Below, one piece after another: positions 1-8,166 of a stretch of DNA of 64,000 nt. The notes beneath the pieces are model-generated. The model worked only from the letters and a program-made list of their open reading frames with translations. It was not told the DNA's origin and searched no databases. Position 1 is the first letter of the stretch, and each line of letters starts with the position of its first letter. Source of the stretch: Fundidesulfovibrio terrae (lineage in GTDB: Bacteria > Desulfobacterota > Desulfovibrionia > Desulfovibrionales > Desulfovibrionaceae); NCBI RefSeq assembly GCF_022808915.1, contig NZ_JAKZFS010000005.1:248001-312000 (forward strand), in the 5' to 3' direction. The translations under genes were made by a program, and so were the position numbers.

Positions 1-1943
1 GGTTTGGTGCTGAAGAAGGGCTCGAATACTCGCTTGCGCACGTCTTCAGGCATGCCCGGACCGTTGTCCTCCACTTCGATTCGGACGTACTCTCCGTCCA
101 GGCGCGTGCGCAGCGCGAGTCTGGACGGAGCCACGCCCTCCGTGCAGCATTTCATGGCCTGGGCGGCGTTCTTGAGCAGGTTGAGCACCACCTGCTCCAC
201 TTGATTGGCCGTACAGGGAACCGGCGGCAGTGACGTGTCATAGTCCTTCTCGACGAGCACCTTCCTGAAATCGTATTTTTTCTTGAGGTCGTAGTCGTTC
301 AGGCTGAGTTCCAGAGCCCTGTCCAGAAGGCCGTTCAAGTCCGTGAAAGTCTTTTCCCCGCTGGTCTTGCGGCTGAATTCCAGCATGTTGGACACTGTCA
401 CTGCGGCCCGCTTGGCCGAATCGCGGATGCCTCGCAACAGCGCGTAGGCGTCTCGTCGCCGCAGGTAGCTCCAGACGGTCTCGAGCTCGCAACCGGATTC
501 GAACGCCGCAGCGCGGTTGACGGGGGTGTCGTTCTCCAGCCTGTTCGCCAATACCTGGGCGTTCTGCAGGATACCGCTCAAGGGGTTGTTGATTTCGTGC
601 GCCATTCCGGCAGCAAGACCGCCCAGGCTCATCATCTTTTCCGTCTGAACCATGATCTCCTGCATGCGGGTCTTTTCGGAGATGTCCGCGATGATCAGGA
701 GCAGGTAGAGCACGGAATCCGCCTCGATGCGGGCCAGCAGGCAGTCGATCATGACCTCCTTGCCGAAGTTCGACGTCATGCCGATATCCATGCGGGATGG
801 CTCGCCGCTCGAGAGCACGCGTTCAGACAGGGCGAGCAGCCCAGAGTTCCTCCAGGAGGCAAGGTCCCTGAAATTCTGCCGCCGCAACTCTTCGAGCGTC
901 CCTCCCATGAGGTCGGCCATGGTCCGGTTGGCGGCAACGCAACGACCCGAGACCGCCTCGTACACCCCGATGCCAGCCGGGGAATGCTCGAGAATCATGC
1001 GGAAGCGATGTTCGCTGGTCGTAAGCGCCCGCTCCCATGTCCGGTGTTTCCACTGCAGATATCCGGCCATGGCCAGCAGTATGGCGATGCACGAGACCAT
1101 CCAGGGTGTTTCCGGATGGTCCCGGAAGTAGCCGAGCACGCCCACCTGCCTGGGCATGAGCGCCAGGATGGTCAGGCCGCTGCTTCTGGATTCGAGCACT
1201 CCGGCCAGGTACTCGAGGCCCTCGAACCTGACGGAAGGAAAGTCGCCCTTGGCGTCGACCTCCAGCAGGCTCGGCGCCTGTTCGCGAACGGCCTTGCCGA
1301 GCAAGCCGGCGAACGGCCCGGTGGCGTAGTTGACTTGGCCCGACTGACCGTAGACCACCAGCGACGGTTTGACGGACGCGGCCAGTTCGTCCCATCTGGC
1401 CGAAAGCGCCGAGAAATGGATGGATGCGCCGACGAGGCCGTTGAATTCTCCGCTGTCGCCGGTCAGAGGCACGACAACTCCCGTGACCATTTCTCCAGTG
1501 ATGGGACCCTGGTGGGGCTGCATCACCGCTAGAGGAGCTCCCTTTGCCACTCGTTGGAAGAATTCCTTGCCGGAAATGCATTGCGGCGGAACGGAAAGGG
1601 GTTTGGCGGAGGCGAAGAAACAACCGTCCTTTCCGGTAGCGGCGATGTTCTCCGCTTCAGGAAAGGACTGCTCCAACTGCCGGAAATAGTCTCCTGATGC
1701 GGCCGCATCGTGGGAACGGACCGCGGGGATTCGGGCCACCCCGGTGAACAACGCCACATAACGGTCCACGAACGCGCTTGCGGCTTCGTCGGCCAGGAGG
1801 CTGGCGTTGCGGCATTCGGTCCAACGTTGCCGGAGCTCATCCTGCCGGTGCCAGGACACGCTGTGGACGAGATAAACCCCCATCCCCACGGCAACGGCCA
1901 GGAGGGTCGCAAGCATGCGTCTGCTGTGGGAACCGGTAACCAT
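1..1943 (-). CDS. PAS-containing sensor histidine kinase, C-terminus cut by window edge
   Basis: Membrane two-component sensor kinase. The frame is open from an ATG at 1943 to the window edge, about 647 codons. A short N-terminal membrane segment (about residues 9-24) is followed by a roughly 250-residue sensory region and a second membrane segment (about 277-297), then a PAS domain (about 305-420). The dimerisation helix carries the H-box GMAHEINNPLSG with the phospho-acceptor His near residue 449. The ATPase domain shows an N-box (LNLLKNAAQAM) and a G1 box (VEDNGPGMP) before the FEPFFSTK motif, where the window ends; only the last part of the ATPase domain is missing. No partner regulator is visible. 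Ligand unknown. A weak GAAGAG lies upstream of the start, so the exact start is less certain than the identity. Confidence 0.9.
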   Translation of the reverse strand, partial: MVTGSHSRRMLATLLAVAVGMGVYLVHSVSWHRQDELRQRWTECRNASLLADEAASAFVDRYVALFTGVARIPAVRSHDAAASGDYFRQLEQSFPEAENIAATGKDGCFFASAKPLSVPPQCISGKEFFQRVAKGAPLAVMQPHQGPITGEMVTGVVVPLTGDSGEFNGLVGASIHFSALSARWDELAASVKPSLVVYGQSGQVNYATGPFAGLLGKAVREQAPSLLEVDAKGDFPSVRFEGLEYLAGVLESRSSGLTILALMPRQVGVLGYFRDHPETPWMVSCIAILLAMAGYLQWKHRTWERALTTSEHRFRMILEHSPAGIGVYEAVSGRCVAANRTMADLMGGTLEELRRQNFRDLASWRNSGLLALSERVLSSGEPSRMDIGMTSNFGKEVMIDCLLARIEADSVLYLLLIIADISEKTRMQEIMVQTEKMMSLGGLAAGMAHEINNPLSGILQNAQVLANRLENDTPVNRAAAFESGCELETVWSYLRRRDAYALLRGIRDSAKRAAVTVSNMLEFSRKTSGEKTFTDLNGLLDRALELSLNDYDLKKKYDFRKVLVEKDYDTSLPPVPCTANQVEQVVLNLLKNAAQAMKCCTEGVAPSRLALRTRLDGEYVRIEVEDNGPGMPEDVRKRVFEPFFSTK

Positions 1944-2184
1944 ATCGTGCTCTTCGCGCAATCCGCCCTGAAGGCGGGAGAGAACTGTTCGGGTTGCCCA
2001 GGCGTCCGGAAACGCCGCTTTCTCGGGATATTTGATCCTGGGGACGGTCGTTATCCGCGTCCGCACGCCCGCCAAACGCCTGTGACTATCCGCCTCTTTA
2101 CCGCATACAGGTTGTCATTGCTAGGTCTTGGCCTCGCCTCGTTGCTGGGGTACACATGTCCGAGCCTCACTCAAGGAGCACTTC

Positions 2185-2568
2185 ATGTCCGCCAAAGAGA
2201 TCATCGACACCAAGAACGCCCCGGCCGCCATCGGCCCCTATTCCCAGGCCGTTTGGGCCGGAGACCTGCTCTTCTGTTCCGGCCAGATACCCATCGACCC
2301 TGCCACGGGCCAGATCGTCCCCGGTGGGGCAGCCGATCAGGCCCGGCAGGTCCTGGTCAACGTCAAGGCCGTACTCACGGCCGCAGGCCTCGGCATGGAG
2401 AACGTAGTCAAAGCCACTGTCTTCTTTAAGGATATGAATGACTTCCAAGCTGTGAACGAGGTCTACGCCTCATGCTTCGCGGCCCCATACCCCGCCCGTT
2501 CCGGCGTCGAGGTGGCCCGGCTGCCCCGCGACGTGCTGGTAGAAGTCGAGGTTGTGGCCAAGCGCTAG
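2185..2568 (+). CDS. ridA: RidA family reactive intermediate deaminase
   Basis: 127-residue RidA/YjgF/YER057c protein, which hydrolyses reactive enamine/imine intermediates released by PLP enzymes. It matches the family throughout: N-terminal APAAIGPYSQAV, middle FCSGQIPIDP, and the C-terminal block with the substrate-binding Arg (PARSGVEVARLPRD). The length is the usual one for the trimeric family. An upstream in-frame ATG at 2128 exists, but the start chosen has an AAGGAG box six bases before it and gives the family N-terminus. The gene stands alone on the plus strand, divergent from the kinase. Confidence 0.96.
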   Translation: MSAKEIIDTKNAPAAIGPYSQAVWAGDLLFCSGQIPIDPATGQIVPGGAADQARQVLVNVKAVLTAAGLGMENVVKATVFFKDMNDFQAVNEVYASCFAAPYPARSGVEVARLPRDVLVEVEVVAKR

Positions 2569-2725
2569 CCCTCCCCCGCACCATTTTTGTCCATATCGCG
2601 ACATATCTTGTCGCAACCTCTCAAACATTCGCGTGGCCGGTCGGGTAAGACCCGTCCGGCCGCACGGCCGGGGACGTATTGTCTCGGCTGGTGGTTCGGC
2701 CGCAAGTTCGTACAGGGGGATTGTC

Positions 2726-3472
2726 ATGGGTTCGTATCTTTTGTTGACCACGGCCGCGTTCTTCGCTGGTGTCATGAACGCGGTGGCTGGCGGGGGCTCA
2801 TTCCTCACGTTTCCCGCTCTGGTTTTCACCGGTGTGCCCTCGGTGATCGCCAACGCTTCGAGCACAGTGGCCCTGTTTCCCGGCAGCTTCGCCAGCGCCT
2901 GGGCCTATCGCCGGGATTTCACCCACTTTGAGAACATCCCCTTCAAGGCCTCCCTGCTCGTGAGTCTTGCCGGTGGAGTCACCGGTGCGCTGCTGCTTCT
3001 CTTCACATCGCAGCACGCCTTCGACGTGGTCATCCCCTGGCTTCTGGCTTTTGCTACCGTGCTTTTCACCTTCGGCCCCAAAATCGCCCCCTGGCTCAGC
3101 AGTCGCTTCCACATCGGCGTGCCCACGGTGCTTGCCTGTCAGTATCTGGTGGCCATCTACGGCGGATATTTCGGCGGCGCGGTGGGCATCATCATGCTGG
3201 CGCTGTTCAGCCTGCTGGGGCTCAAGGACATCCGCTCCATGAACGCGCTCAAGACGCTGCTTGGCGGCTCCATGAACGCGGTGGCCGTGGTGTGCTTCGT
3301 TATCGCGGGCAAGGTCTGGTGGACGCAGACCGCGGTGATGCTCTTGGGCTCGGTGGCAGGAGGCTACATGGGGGCCCACTACGCCAGGAAGATGAACCCC
3401 AAGATCGTGCGCGCCATCATCGTGCTCATCGGCGTGGGAATGACCATCGTGTTTTTCCGGCGCGGCTCCTGA
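2726..3472 (+). CDS. TauE/SafE (TSUP) family membrane transporter
   Basis: 248-residue integral membrane protein of the TSUP family (sulfite exporter TauE/SafE type), with about eight hydrophobic segments arranged as two halves. The N-terminal FFAGVMNAVAGGGSFLTFPAL and the second-half CQYLVAIYGGYFGGAVGII are the family's repeated glycine-rich signatures. Family members move sulfite, sulfoacetate or other small sulfur or organic anions; the substrate cannot be read from the sequence. The start follows an AGGGGGA box; in-frame codons further upstream would add a non-hydrophobic Arg-rich stretch and overlap ridA, so they were not used. A hairpin follows the stop. Confidence 0.9.
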   Translation: MGSYLLLTTAAFFAGVMNAVAGGGSFLTFPALVFTGVPSVIANASSTVALFPGSFASAWAYRRDFTHFENIPFKASLLVSLAGGVTGALLLLFTSQHAFDVVIPWLLAFATVLFTFGPKIAPWLSSRFHIGVPTVLACQYLVAIYGGYFGGAVGIIMLALFSLLGLKDIRSMNALKTLLGGSMNAVAVVCFVIAGKVWWTQTAVMLLGSVAGGYMGAHYARKMNPKIVRAIIVLIGVGMTIVFFRRGS

Positions 3473-3498
3473 GAGAAGAAAGACCATGCAAACGGCGC

Positions 3499-3545
3499 GG
3501 GCCGGTCTGGGGGGAATTCCCCGCAGACCGGCCCGTTTCAATTTC
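3499..3545 (+). terminator. Intrinsic terminator after the TSUP gene
   Basis: An 11-base perfect stem (GGGCCGGTCTG paired with CAGACCGGCCC) around a 14-base loop is followed by a modest T-rich tail. It lies 26 bases after the transporter stop and before the convergent quinone-reductase gene, so it may serve both strands. Confidence 0.7.
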
Positions 3546-3614
3546 TAAGGACGGCGCGACCGTCAGGCCGTGGCGGGCAGCATCCGCCGGCAATGAGGCC
3601 GATTGGTGGTCGGC

Positions 3615-4223
3615 TCAGGCAGTTCCGAAAATGCCGGTCAGCATGGCCTCGGCTTCGTCCAGCCAGCTGCTGCGCTGTTCAGGAGTGGAGGCGACCACAA
3701 CGGAAAAAGTCCGGCGGTGGAAATCCTTCACCCCGCACAGATCGAAAATGCAGTCTTTCCAGATGCGTTCGAGCGGATCGCCGAAAACTTTACGCTCGCG
3801 GTCTTCCAGCGTGTTGGAGGTATTGAGGACCACTGCGCTTCTGGCCTTGAGGAGTCCCCTGGGAACCCCCTCGCCCCCGTCGCCCTCGAGGAACTCATAG
3901 GCCACGCCGGGGCGCATCACCCGGTCCACCCAGCCTGTAAGCACTGCCGGGGGCATGCCCCACCAGTTCGGGTGCACAACCACGATCCCGTCCACTTGGG
4001 CGATTTCCTCGCAGTGCCGGGTGATGACACCGGGCACCACGCCATCCCGGGGAATCTCCACATCGGGCAGCGCTGGCGGAAAGCGCTCGGCGTAGAGGTC
4101 GTGCAAGGCGACCTCATGGCCGAGATTCTTGAGCGTCAATGACGCCCGTTCGGCGATGGCATGGTTGAAACTGCCAGGGGAGGGGTGGCACAGGATGATC
4201 GAGACCTTGCTCATGCCACTCAT
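3615..4223 (-). CDS. NAD(P)H dehydrogenase (quinone), flavodoxin-like fold
   Basis: 202-residue flavodoxin-fold protein of the KefF/MdaB/NQO family, probably an FMN- or FAD-dependent NAD(P)H:quinone or nitro reductase in the cytoplasm. The N-terminal beta strand and phosphate loop (IILCHPSPGSFNHAIA) and the VVVHPNWWGMPPAVLTGWVDR segment, typical of this family, are both present. The start lies two bases after the dxs stop, so the two are probably co-transcribed; a second Met three codons in is an alternative start. The electron acceptor is unknown. Confidence 0.88.
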   Translation of the reverse strand: MSGMSKVSIILCHPSPGSFNHAIAERASLTLKNLGHEVALHDLYAERFPPALPDVEIPRDGVVPGVITRHCEEIAQVDGIVVVHPNWWGMPPAVLTGWVDRVMRPGVAYEFLEGDGGEGVPRGLLKARSAVVLNTSNTLEDRERKVFGDPLERIWKDCIFDLCGVKDFHRRTFSVVVASTPEQRSSWLDEAEAMLTGIFGTA

Positions 4224-4225
4224 CC

Positions 4226-6130
4226 TTAAGAGGAAATAAGGTCCTTCGCGGCGTCCTTGATCCCCTGCTTGTGGATGCCCAGCATCTCCCGCAGAATCTT
4301 CTGCGGCCCGTGCTCCACGAAGTGGTCCGGGATGCCCAGGCGCCTGACCGCCGTGCCCGCCAGTTTCCCCTCGTCGCTTAAAAGCTCCACCACTGCCGAA
4401 CCGAACCCGCCCTGGAGGGCGTTTTCCTCAACGGTGAGGACGCGACTGAAGCGCCCGGCCAGGGATACCAGGTCCTCGGCGGGCAGGGGTTTGACGAACC
4501 GGGCGTTGTAGACAGCCACGGACAGCCCGCTTTCAGCCTCCAATTCCACGGCGGCCTGAAGCGCCGGGAGCACCCGGCTGCCGATGGCCACAATGAGCGC
4601 GTCCTTGCCGTCGCGCAGAAGTTCCCCTTGGCCGACAGGCAGAGGTTCGGGGTCGCATGCAAGCTCGGCCCCGATGCCCACGCCACGCAGGTAGCGTATG
4701 GCCACGGGACCGTCGTGGGCCATGGCCGTGGCCAGCATCCTCTGGAGTTCGGCCTCGTCCTTGGGTGCCATGAGCACCAGGTTTGGGATGTGGCGCAGGA
4801 AGGAGAGGTCGAACACACCGTGGTGCGTGGCTCCGTCCTCGCCTACCAGCCCTCCCCGGTCCAGGCAGAGGGTTACAGGCAGGTTCTGCAGGCAGACGTC
4901 GTGCACGATCTGGTCGTAGGAGCGTTGCAGGAACGTTGAATAGATGGCCACCACGGGTTTGAGCCCCTGGGTGGCCAGGCCGGCAGCGAAGGTCACGGCG
5001 TGCTGCTCGCAGATGCCCACGTCCACGAAGCGCTCCGGGAAGAGCCGAGAGAAGCAGGAAAGCCCCGTGCCTTCGGGCATGGCCGCGGTGATGGCCACGA
5101 TACGCGGGTCCTTGGCGGCGAGCTTGCACAGGGTGTCGCCGAAGACGTCGGTGTACGAGGGCAGCTTGACGCCCGCGTTCTTGATGGCCTCGCCTGTTTC
5201 CGGCTCGAAGGAGCCCACCCCGTGGAAATATGTGGGATTCTTCTCGGCCGGGCTGTAGCCCCTGCCCTTCTGGGTGAGCACGTGCACCAGCACGGGGCCC
5301 TTCATGTCGCGCACCTCCTTGAACACGGAGGTGAGCTTGGGCAGATCGTGACCGTCGATGGGGCCCACGTAGTTGAAATGGAACGCCTCGAAGAGCATGC
5401 CCGGGGTGAAGAAGCCCTTGAAGGACTCCTCGCCGCGCTTGACGATCTCCACCATCTCCTGGCCGAAGGGCATGAGCCGGGCCATGGACTCGAACTCCTT
5501 CTTGGCCCGCTGCACCCAGCGGTTGGAGAGCTTGCGCGACAAAAACAGCGACAGCGCCCCCACGTTCTTGGAGATGGACATCTTGTTGTCGTTGAGCACG
5601 ACCACCAGGTCGCGCTCGTCTCCGCCCGCCTGGTTCAGGCCCTCGTAGGCCAGGCCTGCGGTCATGGAGCCGTCGCCGATGACGGCCAGCACCTTGTTGC
5701 TCGCCCCGAGCACGTCGCGGGCCATGGCCATGCCCGACGCGGCCGAGATGGACGTGCTGGAGTGCCCGGTGCCGAAGTGGTCGTAAGGGCTCTCGGCCAT
5801 GCGCGGGAAGCCGCTCACGCCGCCCAGGGTGCGCAGAGTGTGGAAGGTGTCGCGGCGTCCGGTCAGGATCTTGTAGGCATATGCCTGGTGCCCCACGTCC
5901 CAGACGATCTTGTCACGCGAAGGATCGAAAACGGAAAGCAGCGCCAGGGTGAGCTCCACCACGCCAAGTGACGGGGCCAGGTGTCCACCGTTTTCCGAGA
6001 CCGTGGCGATGATGAGTTCGCGCACGTCCTTGGCCAGGTGCGCGAGCTCCTCCGTGGAGAGCTTGGCTAAGTCAGAAGGCTTTTCCACGCGAGCGAGCAT
6101 GGTCAGGGGATGTCCGTCGAGAAGGGACAT
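4226..6130 (-). CDS. dxs: 1-deoxy-D-xylulose-5-phosphate synthase
   Basis: 634-residue thiamine-diphosphate enzyme that condenses pyruvate and glyceraldehyde 3-phosphate to DXP, the first step of the MEP isoprenoid pathway. The ThDP/Mg motif GDGSMTAG...NDNKMSIS, the interior HFGTGHSS block and the C-terminal transketolase part (DRGGLVGEDGATHHG) are intact and the length is normal. It follows ispA by 14 bases in the same minus-strand run, so precursor synthesis and prenyl-chain elongation are co-expressed. An AGGAG box lies upstream of the ATG. Confidence 0.98.
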   Translation of the reverse strand: MSLLDGHPLTMLARVEKPSDLAKLSTEELAHLAKDVRELIIATVSENGGHLAPSLGVVELTLALLSVFDPSRDKIVWDVGHQAYAYKILTGRRDTFHTLRTLGGVSGFPRMAESPYDHFGTGHSSTSISAASGMAMARDVLGASNKVLAVIGDGSMTAGLAYEGLNQAGGDERDLVVVLNDNKMSISKNVGALSLFLSRKLSNRWVQRAKKEFESMARLMPFGQEMVEIVKRGEESFKGFFTPGMLFEAFHFNYVGPIDGHDLPKLTSVFKEVRDMKGPVLVHVLTQKGRGYSPAEKNPTYFHGVGSFEPETGEAIKNAGVKLPSYTDVFGDTLCKLAAKDPRIVAITAAMPEGTGLSCFSRLFPERFVDVGICEQHAVTFAAGLATQGLKPVVAIYSTFLQRSYDQIVHDVCLQNLPVTLCLDRGGLVGEDGATHHGVFDLSFLRHIPNLVLMAPKDEAELQRMLATAMAHDGPVAIRYLRGVGIGAELACDPEPLPVGQGELLRDGKDALIVAIGSRVLPALQAAVELEAESGLSVAVYNARFVKPLPAEDLVSLAGRFSRVLTVEENALQGGFGSAVVELLSDEGKLAGTAVRRLGIPDHFVEHGPQKILREMLGIHKQGIKDAAKDLISS

Positions 6131-6144
6131 GAGTCGTATTACTC

Positions 6145-7032
6145 CTAGGAAACGCGATCCACTATGTATTGCGCCAGATCGCGCAGGAACGCCGCCTCCT
6201 CGCCCTCGAAGGGCGAGAGGCTGTCCACGGCCTGGGCCGCATGCCGCCTGGCCAGGTCCATGCTGTGGTCCACGCCGATGAGCGACGGATAGGTGGTCTT
6301 GCCCTGCTCCTCGTCGGAGCCCACGGGCTTGCCCAAGGTCTTCTCGTCGCCCACCACGTCCAGCACGTCGTCCACGATCTGAAAGGCCGCGCCGACGGAC
6401 TGCCCGTAGCTTTTGGCGCGGGCCACGAGATCGTCCGAGGCCCCGGCCAGCTCCGCGCCGCAGACGCAGGCGGCGGTGATGAGCGCGCCGGTCTTGAGGG
6501 CCTGCATCTCGCGCAGCTCCTCCAGGCTGACCCCGGCCTTGGCCGTGTAGGCCATGTCCAGGGCCTGACCGCCTACCATCCCGGCCGCTCCTGCGGCTCG
6601 GGCCAGGGTGGCGATGGCCCTGGACACCCGGTCGGCGGGCAGGAACTCGGAGGTCCGGGCCATGAGCCCGAACGCTTCGGTGAGCAGGGCGTCACCCGCC
6701 AGGATGGCCATGGCCTCCCCGAACACCTTGTGGTTGGAGGGCCTGCCCCGGCGCAGGTCGTCGTCGTCCATGGCCGGAAGGTCGTCGTGCACCAGCGAAT
6801 AGGTGTGGATGTATTCAAACGACGCGGCAAAGGGCATGGCTGCCTGGGCGGGCGCGCCCAGCATGCGCGCGAAGCACAGGCACAAGACGGGCCGCAGGCG
6901 CTTGCCCCCGGCCAGCAGGCTGTATTCCATGGACTCCAGGAGTCCCGCCGGGATGCCCTTTCCCTTGAGCGAACCGCGCAGGAAGGCTTCCACTCCGTCG
7001 GCGTAATTCTTCAAGCGTTGCTTGACAGGCAC
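6145..7032 (-). CDS. ispA: Polyprenyl (farnesyl/geranyl) diphosphate synthase
   Basis: 295-residue trans-isoprenyl diphosphate synthase that adds isopentenyl units to allylic diphosphates (geranyl/farnesyl range expected). The first aspartate-rich motif reads HDDLPAMDDDDLRRG and the second QIVDDVLDVVGD; both bind the Mg-diphosphate. The start is GTG, one base after the xseB stop (TGA C GTG), which implies translational coupling. Residues before the first Asp-rich motif set product length; I cannot assign the exact chain length. Confidence 0.96.
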   Translation of the reverse strand: MPVKQRLKNYADGVEAFLRGSLKGKGIPAGLLESMEYSLLAGGKRLRPVLCLCFARMLGAPAQAAMPFAASFEYIHTYSLVHDDLPAMDDDDLRRGRPSNHKVFGEAMAILAGDALLTEAFGLMARTSEFLPADRVSRAIATLARAAGAAGMVGGQALDMAYTAKAGVSLEELREMQALKTGALITAACVCGAELAGASDDLVARAKSYGQSVGAAFQIVDDVLDVVGDEKTLGKPVGSDEEQGKTTYPSLIGVDHSMDLARRHAAQAVDSLSPFEGEEAAFLRDLAQYIVDRVS

Positions 7033-7033
7033 G

Positions 7034-7264
7034 TCACTTCTCCTCGCTTGCGTTGGCGTCGAACGGCGCGAGCCCTTCCGGTGTCACCTGGCTCACGGCC
7101 AGCCGGGCCTCGTCCAGCTGTTTGCGGCAGGAGGCCGTGAGCGAAAGCCCCTCCTTGTACAGGGACACGCCCTGCTCCAGGGCCAGCTCTCCGGATTCAA
7201 GCTGATCGACTATCTTCTGCAACCGTTCGAGATTGTTTTCGAAACTATTCTGCTTGTCGTTCAT
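7034..7264 (-). CDS. xseB: Exodeoxyribonuclease VII small subunit
   Basis: 76-residue helical small subunit of exonuclease VII. The typical FENNLERLQKIVDQLESGELALEQGVSLYKEG segment is present. Its ATG overlaps the stop of the upstream peptidase gene as ATGA. The partner large subunit (xseA) lies two genes upstream in the same run, with the M23 peptidase gene inserted between them. Confidence 0.97.
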   Translation of the reverse strand: MNDKQNSFENNLERLQKIVDQLESGELALEQGVSLYKEGLSLTASCRKQLDEARLAVSQVTPEGLAPFDANASEEK

Positions 7265-8166
7265 GAGCCCCCCTTGCCCCCAAGGCCTTCGGCGCTTTCG
7301 GCCGTGAACAGCGGGGTCGGGTCCACGGCCTGGCCCAGAATCTTCATGCCGAAATGAAGGTGTGGACCCGTGGCGCGCCCGGAGGCCCCCACCTGTCCCA
7401 CCTGATGGCCGCGCTCCACGTACTGGCCCAGCACAACGTCAACGCGCGACAGATGGAAGTACATGGAGATCACGCCCTGTCCGTGATCGATGAATACCGA
7501 CTTTCCGTTGAAGTAGAAATCCCCCACCAGGACCACCTTGCCCTGGTTGGCGGCAGCGACCGGGTCGCCTGTCTTGCCGTCCAGGTCCAGCCCGGAATGG
7601 GGGCTGCGCGGCTGGCCGTTCAAAATCCGGCGCAGGCCGAAGGCGCTGGTCACCTCGCCCGGAACGGGACGGAGAAACGGAAAGCTCCAGAAACGGCGGG
7701 GTGTTATTCCGGCCAGGGCCTTGGTGATCAGTTCCTGCTCGCGCTTGATGCGGGCCAGATCATCCTTGGAAGGCGTGACCATCTTGGGCGGCAGCTTCAG
7801 GCGCTGTTCCGGGAAATCCACGGCGTTGACCGTGATCTTGCCCAGCACCATCTCGCGCCGGTTGGGCCGCAGGGCCTCCACCACAAGGGTCTGCTCGCCG
7901 TGGGGGCAGCCAAGCCCGGCGCCAAGGAGGACCTCGCCCCGAAACGCGCCTTCGCGCCTGTTCATGGTCACGTCCACGGTCTTTCCCAGCCACTCCACCG
8001 TGACCTTCTCCACCTGGTTCTGCAGGCGCACCTCCACCAGGAAGGGAGCTCCCTCGCCCACTGCCTCGGGCACAGTGACGGAAAGCGGCCCCTCCACCAG
8101 GGTGGCGGCCTGCGAGACGGCGGCGAACGCCAGAAAAAGAAGCGCCACGAGCGCCCGGATGATCAT
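7261..8166 (-). CDS. M23 (LytM-type) family metallopeptidase, exported
   Basis: 301-residue exported peptidase of family M23, likely a peptidoglycan endopeptidase or an amidase activator. A signal peptide occupies about residues 1-20 (LVALLFLAFAAVSQA). A beta-rich N-terminal domain follows. The C-terminal LytM domain has the zinc ligands: H and D in SPHSGLDLDG and the HxH in GPHLHFGM, so it is predicted active. Its ATG overlaps the xseA stop (ATGA), and its stop overlaps the xseB start; longer in-frame starts would read back into xseA and lack the signal peptide. Placement between the two ExoVII subunit genes couples it to them. Confidence 0.93.
   Translation of the reverse strand: MIIRALVALLFLAFAAVSQAATLVEGPLSVTVPEAVGEGAPFLVEVRLQNQVEKVTVEWLGKTVDVTMNRREGAFRGEVLLGAGLGCPHGEQTLVVEALRPNRREMVLGKITVNAVDFPEQRLKLPPKMVTPSKDDLARIKREQELITKALAGITPRRFWSFPFLRPVPGEVTSAFGLRRILNGQPRSPHSGLDLDGKTGDPVAAANQGKVVLVGDFYFNGKSVFIDHGQGVISMYFHLSRVDVVLGQYVERGHQVGQVGASGRATGPHLHFGMKILGQAVDPTPLFTAESAEGLGGKGGS

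Noticed and set aside
6128-6141. Minus-strand TAATACGACTCA, matching the first 12 bases of the T7 promoter
   Set aside because: The essential rest of the promoter is missing and the site runs into the dxs start codon; chance match.
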